Source: Mastigias papua
Taxonomy: Eukaryota > Cnidaria > Scyphozoa > Rhizostomeae > Mastigiidae
Assembly: GCA_964019165.1 (NCBI GenBank)
Contig: OZ025282.1
Span: 11,730,229 to 11,794,228, forward strand
Direction: 5' to 3'
Length of the DNA: 64,000 nt
Made by a program: the position numbers and the translations under genes. The notes beneath the pieces were generated by a model. That model was not told the origin of the DNA and searched no databases. It worked only from the letters and a program-made list of their open reading frames with translations. Positions 1 to 11,200 of this stretch are shown here, piece by piece. Numbering within the stretch: position 1 is the stretch's first letter; each line of letters opens with the position of its first letter.

Positions 1-1337
1 GCATCGAACTGACTATTAGTCAAGACACGAGCTGCTCTGTTTTGAAGTCTCTGCAATTGTAAGATGTCAGTGGAATTGCAGCAGCCCCAGACAGAGCAGC
101 AGTATTGGAAGTGAGGCTCAACGATGCTACTATAGAGAGTTTTCACGACTGCAATAGGAAGGTACTTTTTGGCATATTTCAATAGGCCGATTGCACGCGA
201 AGCTTTCTCAGTGACCATTTTTATGTGCTCCTTCCATGAGAGATGTTCGTCTAGTTGGACACCTAAGTATTTAGTGTTACTTGCAACTTCGACGCTCGTC
301 TCATAAATGGAAGGTTGGAAAGTTTGGCCAGAAATGTCGAGATATTTTTTCTTATGTTTAGTGGTGATCAGCATAGAGTGGGTTTTGGTTACGTTAAGGG
401 ATAATCTGTTCCCCTTTAGCCACCTATCAAGTTTCCCTAGATCTTCATTAATAGCCCAGTTCAACTGAGAAATGTTTTTCGAAAAATGGTACAGACTTGT
501 GTCATCAGCATACATGGATACTTTCGAGTTCTTTATAATGCAGGGGAGGTCGTTTATGTAGACTAAAAATAGGAGTGGACCGAGACAAGAGCCTTGAGGG
601 ACTCCCACTTCGATATTCTCCATATTAGAGTCGACACCATTAACTCGACAATACTGCCTTCTGTTAGCGAGATAAGATTTAAACCATGATAGCTCCCTAC
701 CGAGTACACCATAGTGGGCCAGCTTTTTGCATAGGATTTCATGATCAACCGTATCAAAAGCTTTTTTGAGATCTATAAAGATCATTCCAGTCAAAAGCCC
801 CTTATCTATGCCGTTGAACCAATCATCTGTGCATTTCAGCAAGCAGGTGATAGTTGAATGTAGTGCCCTAAATCCAGACTGATCTGGTGACAGAAGTCCA
901 CTCCCATTCATATATTGGTACAACTGGTCATAGATAAGTTTTTCAAATAGCCTTGATATGACAGGCAGTACAGAAATGGGTCTGTAGTTCGATTTTTCTG
1001 ACTTTTCCCCTTCTTTGTAAATTGGGGTGACTCTGGCAATTTTCCAGGCATCTGGAAATGTGTTAGTCTCAATAGAAACGTTAAATATTTTCAGTAAACT
1101 ACTAGATATTACTGCAAATGCGATCTTCAGAAAGTAGCCCGAGATGTTGTCATTGCCAAAGCTTTTCTTTATTTTCATCTTTGCCATTGCTTTTTGGAGG
1201 TCTCCTTCGTTAATTGCCCTAAAGTTAAAGATCTTCCCGCCATCGTTGATACTAAATTCTCCTGACAGAAGCGGATTAGGGGTAACATCAATATCTTCAG
1301 CTAGTGTTTTCCCAACGGAACAAAAGAACTGGTTCAT
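1..1337 (-). CDS. LINE ORF2, reverse transcriptase part (open to the window edge)
   Basis: The minus strand from about 1337 down to 1 is one open frame, shifted by one base from the endonuclease frame. It starts MNQFFCSVGKTLAEDI. Reverse transcriptase blocks follow: FPDAWKIARVTPIYKEG, NYRPISVLPVISRLFEKL, the catalytic-Asp block FIDLKKAFDTVDHEIL, GVPQGSCLGPLLFLVYINDL, the YADDTSLY active site (YADD at about 504-515), and the thumb segment with NTKYLGVQLDEHLSWKEH. I saw no internal stop in this part. The C-terminus and stop are outside the window. The frame change at 1334-1337 (stop and ATG overlap in AAATGA) is probably a single-base deletion. Confidence 0.85.
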   Translation of the reverse strand, partial: MNQFFCSVGKTLAEDIDVTPNPLLSGEFSINDGGKIFNFRAINEGDLQKAMAKMKIKKSFGNDNISGYFLKIAFAVISSSLLKIFNVSIETNTFPDAWKIARVTPIYKEGEKSEKSNYRPISVLPVISRLFEKLIYDQLYQYMNGSGLLSPDQSGFRALHSTITCLLKCTDDWFNGIDKGLLTGMIFIDLKKAFDTVDHEILCKKLAHYGVLGRELSWFKSYLANRRQYCRVNGVDSNMENIEVGVPQGSCLGPLLFLVYINDLPCIIKNSKVSMYADDTSLYHFSKNISQLNWAINEDLGKLDRWLKGNRLSLNVTKTHSMLITTKHKKKYLDISGQTFQPSIYETSVEVASNTKYLGVQLDEHLSWKEHIKMVTEKASRAIGLLKYAKKYLPIAVVKTLYSSIVEPHFQYCCSVWGCCNSTDILQLQRLQNRAARVLTNSQFD

Positions 1338-2642
1338 TTGTCCGAAATTCTTTGTTTGTCGAACAAAGTTTGGCTAGAATCGCTCAAACTATAAATATTT
1401 GTTGACTTTGACCGCTTATTGAGTAGCTGATTGATAGTCTGCCATGATTCCTTCATATTACCCTTCTGTTGTAAGATTTTATCGGAGAAATATTGCCTTT
1501 TTAAAGTTACATTTAGAGTGTTCACTTGATTTCTACATTGCTTATAAGAACTAATCATGACCTGTGACTTATGTTTCACTGCAGACCTTTTTAGTCGATC
1601 CCTAGTCCTAATCAACCTCTTCAGATCAGCGTTTATCCACGGACAGTACTTTTCTGATACTCGAATTTGACGGAGAGGGGCGTGTTTCTCTATCATAAGG
1701 GAAAATAATGTCGAGAATCTCTCGACAAGTTTATTAACGTCGTCTGAAGTTCCTAGAATGTCCTGCCAGTTAATAGTGGCAACGTCTTGCAAGAAAGCCT
1801 CTTCAGAAAAGTTTTTCATGTTCCGTGTTTTAATGGCTTTATGGTCCTTTTTAAAGGAGCTATTTAATTTTCGAATACAGTATACCATATAATGGTCACT
1901 CATCGAAATCTTCAATACCCCAGATTCAAGTGCGTTATTGGGGCATGTCGTAGCAATGTGATCTATCAGTGTAGCCGTTCCCAAAGTAACCCTAGTTGGC
2001 TCCTCAATAAGTTGAGTAAAGCTGAACAAATCGTAAATGCTGCGAAGATGTTTTGCATTGTTGTTGCCTAGTTGCCCCTTAGGTATGCTAGTGAAATCAC
2101 AGTTTGTGTCGCCAAGGAGAATAATTTCCTTGCCCTCTCTATCTAGGTAAGAGAGGTTAGTCTCAAGCTTGTTGAAGGAATCAACAGGGTCACTTGGAGG
2201 ACGGTACCAGACTATAACAATGTACGGTCTACTTTTGGGGGGTTTTATTTCCACACAAATGAACTCAAGATCGCTTTCAGGCAGATCTGTACGGCGGGTG
2301 TATTGAATTGGCTCCCTTATATATAGCGCAACTCCTCCCCCAATAGCGTTTCTATCTTCGCGCTCTAGCTGATACCCTTCAATATTTGTAAGTTCTTTAG
2401 GGTACGAATTGACCAGTTTTGTTTCATTCAAGGCAAGTATATGAATACCCTTCTCTTTTATAAGGGATGAAACTTCATCATGATGGCTGCGAAGACCATT
2501 TACATTCAGGGCCGCTAAAGAAAGACCTTTATTTTGCCTTGTATGCTGATGACCAAGCCTATCATAAACCTTACTTTCGGTTGAACCTCTAATTTGTGAA
2601 GAATCTAAGTTTTGTGCCTGCCCATCAGTTATATCATAGATG
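1334..2642 (-). CDS. LINE ORF2, N-terminal part: APE-type endonuclease
   Basis: The protein nicks target DNA to prime reverse transcription. The frame is open directly after the ORF1 stop. Motifs of the exonuclease/endonuclease/phosphatase fold appear in order: LNVNGLRS near the start, ILALNETKL, GGGVALYIRE, the YRPPSDP strand, LLGDTNCDF with the catalytic D and N, LIDHIATTCPN, and the terminal MSDHYMVY with the catalytic SDH. A basic linker to the reverse transcriptase follows. No ATG is seen in the first ~70 codons of the frame, so translation may depend on ORF1 (reinitiation or coupling); this is inference. The frame ends at a TGA at 1334-1336, where the reverse transcriptase continues in the overlapping -1 frame. 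Confidence 0.85.
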
Positions 2643-3821
2643 TTAAAGACAACGTAATTTAGATACTAGTTTCGACGCGAGCTTGCTTGTGCCTTTAGCA
2701 TTTAAATGTAAACCTTTCCGTCCAATGTCAGCTCTGGAGATGTTGTTGTTGCTAATGGCATCGATTCCAAGGTCAGTAATTTTTCTATTTAGAGATTCTA
2801 TGATCTTTCCATATTCCTCGTTATCGAACCTTTTTGTGGGCATTGATATCACAACCATGCATCCTGGAACCTGGTCTCCTATATCCTTTTTAAGGTCTAG
2901 TAGGGCATTTAGAATTTGATCAGGATTAGCATTTTTCAGGCTAGCATTATTGGTACCCACATGTAGAATTACCTTACTTGGCTTTTTGCGCAATAGTGGC
3001 TTGATGTAATAATCCCTTAAATCTTCGATCGTAGTTCCTGAAAATACTCTTACTTTTACAGAGCCATTCTGGCATAACTTTCTTTCATCTATGCCATATA
3101 GGATGCTGTCACCAGCTATTAGAGTTGTACCTTTTCTCCAGGGTTGTGTTTCGTTCGTATCATCAAATTTGTTACTCGCTTGCTTATTAGCTTGGTTGGT
3201 TTCTGACTTGGAAACGGGGCTGCTAGCTTTAGACGGCTTTTGGGCCTTCCAATACTTCTGTTTTCGATTTTGGGTAATTTCTTTTGTCTTTGACGTTGTA
3301 GACGAATCAGGATTAGCTTTGCTATTTGTCTCAGCACAATTTGCAATCATCTTGTTGTTACCCTTGGGATTGCTTGTCTTCAATTCTTCGACTTTTTTTG
3401 ATATGAGGTGCAGTTCATATTGTTTACTTTTCTCCTTTACATACGAATCCCACAGGGCTTGAAATGTAGGCTGTACCTGTACAGGTGCCTTCTCTCGATT
3501 AGGTAATCCTTGGGTAGTGGCTTTGCTTTCTGGATTGTCAGGTGTTTCATTTTTCTTGTCGCCTTTCTCCTGCCTGCTTTGTTCTGCTTTATTGGTTAAA
3601 TTCGAATAGATTTCTAAGACTTTTTGTGTCGCCGTCTGTGGGATCTTGTTTTCTTTAGCTTGCGATTCAAGGATTTTTTCTATCTGAGTTTCCAGCTCCT
3701 GGTTTCTTACTTTGAGAGAGAAGTTTTCTAACATCAAAGATTCGGATTTGCCCCGTTCGATGCTCAGGATTTGATGTAATTTACTGATTGTGTCCACTAA
3801 TTTTGAAAAGGAGTTAGCCAT
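2643..3821 (-). CDS. LINE ORF1: coiled coil plus SGNH/GDSL esterase-like domain
   Basis: A 392-residue protein starting at an ATG at 3819-3821. The first ~60 residues are heptad-like and charged, fitting a coiled coil that would trimerise ORF1. Residues ~65-225 are low-complexity, rich in K, S, N and Q. From about residue 228 the motif TLIAGDSILYGID gives the GDS nucleophile block of SGNH hydrolases; VILHVGTNNASLKN gives the GxN block, and DIGRKGLHLNAKGTSKLA the terminal D-x-x-H block. Esterase-type ORF1 proteins are established for CR1 elements and are thought to help membrane or RNP handling. All catalytic blocks seem present, so it may be functional. The stop at 2643 is followed at once by the ORF2 frame. 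Confidence 0.85.
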   Translation of the reverse strand: MANSFSKLVDTISKLHQILSIERGKSESLMLENFSLKVRNQELETQIEKILESQAKENKIPQTATQKVLEIYSNLTNKAEQSRQEKGDKKNETPDNPESKATTQGLPNREKAPVQVQPTFQALWDSYVKEKSKQYELHLISKKVEELKTSNPKGNNKMIANCAETNSKANPDSSTTSKTKEITQNRKQKYWKAQKPSKASSPVSKSETNQANKQASNKFDDTNETQPWRKGTTLIAGDSILYGIDERKLCQNGSVKVRVFSGTTIEDLRDYYIKPLLRKKPSKVILHVGTNNASLKNANPDQILNALLDLKKDIGDQVPGCMVVISMPTKRFDNEEYGKIIESLNRKITDLGIDAISNNNISRADIGRKGLHLNAKGTSKLASKLVSKLRCL

Positions 3822-3891
3822 GGTAAGTACTGATTCTTGGTTTCCCTCTGCTGTGGCTGTTTTCTTTAGCTTGCGATAAAATAGTGTATGT

Positions 3892-3987
3892 TTATGGGAG
3901 GAGCTTTTGTTTTTCGTATAATTGTAAAGCTTCGTCTTGTAAAAGCTGTTTTATATCTGAAAACACTGAACTAGCAGTAATCGCCAT
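3892..3987 (-). CDS. Small upstream ORF in the LINE leader
   Basis: An ATG at 3985-3987 opens a 31-codon frame reading MAITASSVFSDIKQLLQDE and ending at TAA (3892-3894), about 70 bases before the ORF1 ATG. It could be a short leader peptide that affects ORF1 translation, a remnant of a longer ORF1 N-terminus, or chance. No homology is recognised. Confidence 0.25.
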   Translation of the reverse strand: MAITASSVFSDIKQLLQDEALQLYEKQKLLP

Positions 3988-3990
3988 TGT

Positions 3991-6900
3991 AGGGGAACTG
4001 AGATTATGACGGCGACGTGGTACTATTTCAGCAGAGGTCAGTTCTGGTTTTGATTGGGTAGATTTGAACTGACTACAGCGCCCGCCAGAGCTACCGTTGC
4101 TCGGAATGAGCCACGATTGACCAATACATCGCTGATTCTCAATATCGCAGTCATAAAAGGCAGACTACCAATCCCGTTAGTAATGACGGCTTACTCCATA
4201 TTAAGTTTGTACAGAACCAAAGGGAAACAACTGCATGTTTACTTAAGCCTGAAATACACGGTCCTTTTTTTACCTCCATTTCCACCTAGTGTATGTCAAA
4301 AACACTAGAAAATAAGATTATCTTTGACACATTCCATGCCATCATGTTCTCACTTTTCCCTTTCTAAAAAGATGGACATGTTCAAACTTCAGGCGAAATC
4401 AGATAGGTTTTTTCTATTGTGCTTTTGACAGGTGACAAGAAATCTTGTGTTCTGCCTGTCTCGCGTTACGTAAAAATGTGTAGCTTCGTAGAACCTAGCC
4501 AAAAGCATCGAAAAGAATAACCCAAATAGAGAGAAGCTCTCTTGCTATGCCTTGTCATGTTGAACAAATATTGCCAATGAGATCAAAGAGCTGGGGACTT
4601 GCTGTAAAATAAAAACAGAGCGGTCTACATGCGGGTATCAGTCGATAATAGGGTATTCATCATCTTCCGTGATTGGGGCCCGATTGGGGCCTTTATGAGG
4701 TGGAAGACTGTCAATGATTTGAAATTCTGGCGGGGGGATTAGTCGAAAAGGGTAGTGTGAAGATTTAGAGCAATGTATAGGAAGTCCCTATCAAGCCCAA
4801 AAAGTTGTTTTGAATGGCGGGGCAAATGAAATAATTTGGACCCTCATGAGATGAATGTGAAATTTCAAAGTTGATGCAATCACCAAAGAACTGTTTCATA
4901 ACTCTGGCCCCCTTCTCAGGCCTTGGGGCCCGGAGTAATCTGCTTCCATTGCCCACCTCTATCTAGATGTTCCAGGCGTAATCGCCTTTGCGTTTTCCAC
5001 ATAACCTTAATACCAAAGCTATAGAGCCAACATATATACTTTGTATTGGTTTTCCCATGATGAAAAGAACGAAAATAACAAGAGAAATAGCATACTATTG
5101 TGTATATAAAAACATCAATCTTCCTTACTTCTCTATCTATTTAGGGAGCAACGGAGAAACAAGAGGATCTTGTAGATCAAGAGGACAAATGGTCAGGAAT
5201 TCAAAACTACTTGCGCAGCAAGGAACCGTTTAAGGACAGTTTAAAGCACTCGTGTATACGCCTTTATACACGAGCGAAATAAGGGCATTTTTGTAAAAAT
5301 TAGGCAATTAGCGCAATGGGGGTTAACTTTGTACGATTTCTTGCTCAAGTGGGAACAGGGCCTTAACGAAAAAAGTAGATCAAGCATGTAAATATTGTGG
5401 AAAATCTGTCCAAATACAGACCCCTAAGGAACGACGTACTATATGTGGTAATGTCTACACATTGATCACTTCGCTTTAACTATGAACATGTAAAAACCAA
5501 GGAATTCTCATTAAATCCATAAAGAGCTAGTTTCGCTATAAATCAATCGTGTGGTATTCTATCCAAAGCCTTTGATAAATTCATGGGAATGGCACCACCT
5601 ATGCAAACAACCTCTTCTTTTGGAAGCGATTCAAAGAGATCGTGTTCCAGTCACTCTATCTGCCACTCTATCTGCTAGTTCATGTCTTTCTGTTCGTTCA
5701 AAAGTCGTCGCTAGTTGTAGAGTCCAAGTCAGTAGTAAAAAGCAGTTAGGAATGGTTTCACCTCTCTCAGATCTTTCTTTCTAGACTTCCACCCCAGCCT
5801 TTTACCTGCAAATAGCTCGTTTCAAGAACGTTTTTGAAGCATTCCTGTTCACTTCATGAATACTTTCAAAGCTGATATCAAGCTACAAGCTGGTGAAAAA
5901 GTGATTATAATTTGCCCTCATGTTGAGGTTCTCGATACACTTGAATATGTGGTATCTACTACTGTCTCCTAACTCTGCCAACATTTGATTTCTATCAAAC
6001 ATGAACTGGTTCTGACCCTAATCTATCAGATGTGAAAAACACTTCTGGATACTTTACTTGAATTTGCTGATATGCTTGACATAGGCTCAGGGCCGTACTT
6101 CTGTCATCTAACATACATTGATAGAGGTGATCGTGCCCCTATAGGACAACACCCACGTCGCCTCCCTTATGCATGCCAGGCCGAAACCAAATTCTAGATA
6201 CAAGAGTCCAAATTTCATCTTAAAGGCATTTTGGCACTGCTGGCACTCTCTTTAAATTGCTAAAGGCATCCTGGGAAAAAGTGCAAGTCCTAAGGTGCCT
6301 ATATTGGATTACTCCGCAAAATCCAAAACCCCTGCGCAGTCAGTGGAACCAATCCTGAAAGGGATCCACATAAGCTTTTATGTGAATAATTTATATCTAC
6401 AAAAAGACTATTTTGCGCATAGACCTTAGCTTCTTAGGCCCACGATGAAATTTGATATATTTGAATTTGTACGCTCTTACTCAGACTGTGCTCAGAGTAA
6501 ACTATAACCTTCTAGAGTGTTGTCCCATTGCTGCAAATCAATGTCAGTGAGCCTTTTGTATTCTGGGCAATAAACTTCGTAAGTATTTTACATGAGACTC
6601 CGGAGAGATAAACTTGCTGGTCGTTAGGGATTGTTTTTAATGCGAAGTTTTTCCAACTGAACATGAGAAAGCTCATACTTTATAGTCGATATCTTAGGCT
6701 CTGGGGCTTTCAGTTGCTTCACCCCCCCCCCCGCCCCGCTAAATACTGCATTAAGACCAAGGGATAAATCTTGAAAGTGATCTAATACGTGGCGGCATAG
6801 TTGGGCGTCACAATCCTGATGCTTGTTCAAAGCACTCAAAGCATGTTTTCTGCTTTTCTTTCCGAACACTGTAATGACTGCGATATATTGATAGATATAG

Positions 6901-7398
6901 TAGTTTATGCCTACTATATTAGTACTTATGAAACTGCTGCTGTTATTTCGTACAAGCTTTGTTTTGGTCACAGTGCTTGAACGCCTCTTGAGTTAAACAT
7001 AGATATGCCATTAAATAGTCCATGCACTCAGTCTGATCACTGTAAGTCAATTCGTCATTCTCCACAGTAAAACTGATAGCTAAGCAGAATCTTATTGCTA
7101 GTCGGTCACGGCCAAAGCATTATCTCTAGCAGCCAAAGGAGTGGACACATTACTCTGTTGATAGCTTTGTGCGGCTGCTCCACCAATCTTAGAAGTTCGG
7201 CAGAAGGTAGGTTGGAACATACGAGGATAAGCTAACGTAAGGGGTTAATTACTATATTGAATCTTCAGATGGTAGAGAAGAAGTAGTGCACCAAAATAGT
7301 CTTAAAGCATGCTTTGGTCCGTCAGGTACAGGAAATACTTCTGGCCCTTTTCCTGCAGCTGAGGAGATAAATATTTCCCTTAAGAACGCATCAAACCA
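3991..7398. other. Unannotated interval
   Basis: No domain, RNA gene or transposon end was recognised. Short ORFs on both strands have no family signature. A C-tract lies at about 6722-6738 and a 10-bp-stem perfect hairpin at 5249-5274. A minus-strand frame around 6745-6880 ending before a GTATTT is weakly exon-like but does not match the phase of the neighbouring candidate exons. Confidence 0.5.
5249..5274. repeat. Short perfect hairpin
   Basis: CTCGTGTATA at 5249-5258 is the reverse complement of TATACACGAG at 5265-5274, separated by six bases. No T-run follows, so it is not a Pol III terminator or a bacterial-type terminator. It may be a small inverted repeat of an old MITE or chance. Confidence 0.4.
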
Positions 7399-7479
7399 TC
7401 AGGAAGATAAGCCAGAGAGCCTCCAAATTGAAAGTGCTCGTCCAGCAGGACTGAGGCAAAATTTAAATCCGTCTTTGAG
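7269..7479 (+). CDS. Candidate plus-strand exon, unknown protein
   Basis: The frame is open from 7241 to 7503 and reads as a polar peptide with ACFGPSGTGNTSGPFPAAEE and then KPESLQIESARPAGLRQN. An AG at 7267-7268 could be an acceptor (weak pyrimidine tract) and AG|GTATGG at 7478-7483 a good donor. The composition looks protein-like but no family is recognised. The opposite strand has a competing exon-like reading (7399-7500), and at most one is likely real. Confidence 0.2.
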
Positions 7480-7500
7480 GTATGGAGATTGTGTAGCACA
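7399..7500 (-). CDS. Candidate terminal exon of an unknown minus-strand gene
   Basis: On the minus strand a pyrimidine-rich stretch ending in GATTAG (acceptor AG at 7501-7502) is followed in phase 0 by a 33-codon frame containing SPYLKDGFKFCLSPAGRA and ending at TGA (7399-7401). Phase 0 is what the donor of the 7832-7976 exon requires. The assignment rests only on splice-site likeness and phase; the plus strand is also open here. Confidence 0.2.
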   Translation of the reverse strand, partial: CATQSPYLKDGFKFCLSPAGRALSIWRLSGLSS

Positions 7501-7831
7501 CTAATCTTAGGTAGGGAGATGATGTAATGATCCATTAAGATAATAGATTTTGATTGGAGAATCATTTCACTTCCGTTGTAATAATCGTTTCTGATTGCAT
7601 AGTAAAGCAGACATTGGCACAAGATGTTACAATTTGAACGAATTAGATACCCGGACCTGAAAACAGCCGCTATTTCTTGAGCTTAACTCTGCAGAATCCC
7701 TGCGAAATACACATTCATATCCTTAGTTATCATTAAATGTAGTCCCTGTCATTCTTAACCGGCAGATAAAAACTATACATTAGCCAAAAATGCCTCAGTA
7801 TTTCATATCAACAGAAAAATGAAACACATAC

Positions 7832-7976
7832 ATCAGCTCCAGTGGTATGAATACTATTGAGATCGTCTTCAAAAGGCATATCCCTCATATCACCTCCTAT
7901 GGAGAGAATCTGATCGTCTGATAATTCTTTCTGGCTCAAACTCGTACCAATGCTATGGTCGTCCATATTCATGGAT
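7832..7976 (-). CDS. Candidate internal exon of an unknown minus-strand gene
   Basis: A T-rich tract ending in TTGATAG gives an acceptor (AG at 7977-7978), and GAT|GTATGTG a strong donor (GT at 7830-7831). Between them is one open frame of 48 codons plus one leading base. It reads SMNMDDHSIGTSLSQKELSD and continues DDQILSIGGDMRDMPFEDD, an acidic, polar segment like a cytoplasmic tail or disordered regulatory region. The entry phase (one base completing a codon) equals the exit phase of the 11201-11501 exon. Alternatively the ATG near its start is the initiator of a separate gene. No family is recognised. Confidence 0.35.
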
Positions 7977-10900
7977 CTATCAAATAAAAAAAGAGAGCAA
8001 CTTTATTAGTTGTCAAAATCGCACCCCAATGGCCAGTAAAGTAAATGCTAGATCTCGAGGCTAAGGACTGGTCACATAAATCTTTTATAACACAGAAAAT
8101 AAAAATAAAACATATAACGCTTGAGGGCAATAAGCTATAGGTCTGTTACAGAGAAGTCCTTTGTGCACTTTTCTAGACATATAACACGTACGTAGCTATG
8201 TTTTTTCTGACCTAGTAACATACTAAATACATGTAAAATACTAATTAAGAATGAGTTTATATAAGGCATAATAACAATGCTATGAACTAAAGTGGTCAAA
8301 AATTGGCCTGAAGTGAAATAATGAGACAGTAAAAAACATAGTGGGGACAGTGCAAGATCAACCATTAAACCTCAAAGTCTATGGCATCCCATTTTGATCC
8401 ATATTAAGTCAAAAATCTTTGATATAGACTACGGGACGACTAAGTCAGTGTTTTGCATTTCCTCATATTACTTAATAAAAACTCATTTGGAATAAAATTC
8501 TGTCCAAGTATTTGTCACACACTTATGTTCAGTCTTGTATTGTCGTTGTCCTCGTCCCTCGTTCGTTGTTTGCTGCTTCGTTTTGTATTGTATTAATTTG
8601 TATAGTTCATTATACTTAGATGCGATGAGCGCTATTAACGAACGCTATTGTCTAAAGTTGAGTAGAGGCCAAAGAGGACCAGACATATTGTCGCTTTTAC
8701 GCTACATTGAACTAATTAATCGAGGATTATTTTTCTCTTGGGAAAAATAGCGGTGGGTCTGCGGTTAGAGACTACGTTATTTGGTTGAATTTATTCTTGT
8801 TTGTTGGTTACTTGACTGTTAGTCGTTTTAAGCCATTAATCTTACTCGTGACAGTATATGCTATAGAAATGCACTCTGCAAGCACCAGATGCATGGAAAA
8901 TATCCGCTCTGCTGTATGCATGTTGGACTCTGATTGGGAAATAGGTGTTTGTAATGTTTTTCTAAATTATGTAAGAAACATATATCACATCAAACCATTT
9001 TACTAGTTGCTTACAAGTTACTTCCGTCTTATATTATCTGTCTAAGTTGTGATATTAAAAAGTGGCAGAACTAATGAATGAGACATGTGCTATAATCATT
9101 CAATTAAATCGAGGTCAGTAATGATGCTATATCATGATTATCTAAGCTTGCAATAGCAGCTATGGTACCTGCTGCTGCTGCTTCAAGGGTCCAGATTCAA
9201 TAAGATAGCAATGACTCTGCCGAGATTGCGATCAAGACAGAGCAGGTATATGCTCAAATGAAAACAAAATATCAATATCGCTTTCGGAGAACTGCTGCAA
9301 GTAAAGCAGAAGGTGCCATAGAAGTATTATTCTCTTTTCAACCAACCTCTCCAATAGGCCTCGTCACAGCATACATATTTGCAATAAACCTCCATCTCTT
9401 CCTAGCCCTCCCAATACCGTGTGGCAGATGAGATGAAATGAAAGGGGAAATTTAGCGCAAATAATCATATCCTTGTGCTTCTCCTGCTTCCACTACCATA
9501 TAGCTTAGAATCCACAATTTCTAGTGTAGCTCTCATTCAAGTCATTTCAACAGTGGTCTTGAAGTTGAAAATCATCAGTCTGGAGAGCATCATATATGTA
9601 AACATTAAATAGCTTGCCTATACTGACTGTTCCAAATTAGCCATAGTCTTTTTTAAGTCCCGCTCTCTTTACAGCCACCTTGTAAATGCTCGATGGATTA
9701 CTCTTATTAGAAATCTTTCTATATTCAGAAGGTCCCTTTCCTTCAGTAGGAAACAATAAGCATGACTTGTGCTGATATTAGTAAATGTTGCTAAATAAAA
9801 CAGCGATATCTGTCGGTGCTAATCAATCGCGAACGCAAAAGTATTCATCAAGCACAGTACTAAAGAGTTACATAATCTTATAAATATCAAAGAAATGCCT
9901 ACACTATAAATTATCCCAACACAGCATTCTAGCTGAAAATCAAAAGGGGTTCATGGAAGGAATAGGAAGGCAGGAGATGTCAATCAAGTTTGAAAAATAC
10001 TGGCAGCAATTCAAGCCGGTTCGATACCAATATTGGTGCGGGGGCTTCAGCAACAGCGGGGGGGGGGGGCTTCTGAGAATTCTTCCCACTAAAAAAGCGA
10101 TAGCACGCGTATTCTGGGCCTAAGAGTATTCGGTCATAATTTAATGAAACTTCTGATCCACGAAAAGGAGCAACAATAAAACCAATGATTGAAGGCAAAA
10201 GTGAGTGACATTTCTCTGGCGATTTTCGCGGCAACTTCGCCTACTATGTAGAAACTCTGATTTTAGTTGAGAGTGACAACACATCAGATCAAGAAAGGTT
10301 CACTTACGTTTTGTTCAGAAAGATGAATCATTTAGTAAATACCGACAAAATGTACGTACCTGTAATGTACATACGTAATGTATATACGTATACACGTATC
10401 TTTTTTTAAGAAGCTAAGGTTCGGTGCTGGTAGGCAGTTTCTTAAATTTGTCTGGCCATTTTACTATCAAACTTTTCTTAAATGTTTCATAAAGATCTTA
10501 GGTAATGAATAAATATGCTTCCAAGATAAAGTAAACACTTAACTCACATTCAGAGACAAACTAATTTAATGTGCTAATGTGCTAATTCGAAGAATGATAA
10601 ACGATGGTATATCAAATCTCTCAACAACCTTGTTCCACACTATTTGCAAGCAACGTTTTCCAGAAATTCTCACTACTCCACTAACAGAAAAATACCTTAA
10701 ATGGGCAAATATCGTTCTCTTACAGAGGTGCAGAATTATGGAACAGCTTCTCGGCTGAGACAAAGCTGCTATTCTCCCTTACAAATTCATGACTCTCATT
10801 TGACGTAATACAAAATATTCTTAGTTTCATTCAATTTGGGCAAGGCTGTTTCTTAACTTTCCAAGCATTGAGCATACCGTTTCTTATAACCTGTTTCTTA

Positions 10901-11200
10901 TAAAAAAAGTCCGTGTGTTCATTTATCTCTTACTTTGAATCAAATAGGCTCAACACAGAATTCATAGGTGAGGTGTGCATGGTCGTTGTGAAAAGCAGTG
11001 AGAGATCATATAGAATCTTGAGTGTGATAAACAAACACTTGAAGAACGATGGTTAATGGTGTGATATAAGAGAAAACATGCATGAAGGATCCCAAGGGAA
11101 ATGACTGGTTAGTCAGAGAATACGAAGCAACACATGGAATATAGTGAACTGCTATACAGAATAAATGTTTTCACTGAAATCTAATAAAATTCATGATTAC
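7977..11200. other. Possible intron; otherwise unannotated
   Basis: If the two exon candidates are joined, this is a 3.2-kb phase-2 intron on the minus strand. Apart from the degraded LINE tail at 10597-10789, a G-tract at about 10056-10069 and a TACGTA-rich stretch at 10352-10400, I see nothing recognisable. Confidence 0.35.
10597..10789 (+). pseudogene. Degraded LINE ORF2 C-terminal fragment
   Basis: Two plus-strand frames give NNLVPHYLQATFSRNSHYST and, after a frameshift and stop, GQISFSYRGAELWNSFSAET, ending at TGA. This is the conserved extreme C-terminal module of CR1-like ORF2 and parallels the better copy at 17026-17256 (APQYLHGIFTRNSDNPSY, then FSFRGAKLWNSLSTEIK). The fragment is 5'-truncated and frameshifted, hence a pseudogene. 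Confidence 0.65.

Larger units (their letters stand above)
1..3990 (-). mobile_element. CR1-like non-LTR retrotransposon (LINE), 3' end beyond the window
   Basis: Read on the minus strand, the element has a leader with a small ORF, then ORF1 (3821 to 2643), then ORF2 (endonuclease from 2642, reverse transcriptase to the window edge at 1). ORF1 carries a coiled coil and an SGNH-type esterase domain, a combination known from the CR1 group. Both ORFs are nearly intact, with one frame break in ORF2 near 1334, so the copy looks young. The C-terminal end of ORF2, 3' UTR and tail lie outside the window, and the 5' boundary near 3990 is approximate because no target-site duplication can be defined. 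Confidence 0.85.

Noticed and set aside
4040..4110. tRNA-like B-box (GTTCAAATC on the minus strand)
   Set aside because: The flanking bases do not form a T-arm stem and no acceptor stem or A-box at the right distance was found; at best an old tRNA-derived SINE trace.
6624..6971. 115-codon minus ORF as a third exon of the split gene
   Set aside because: The best acceptor gives a phase incompatible with the 7832-7976 donor, and the frame runs across a C-tract; support is too weak to annotate.
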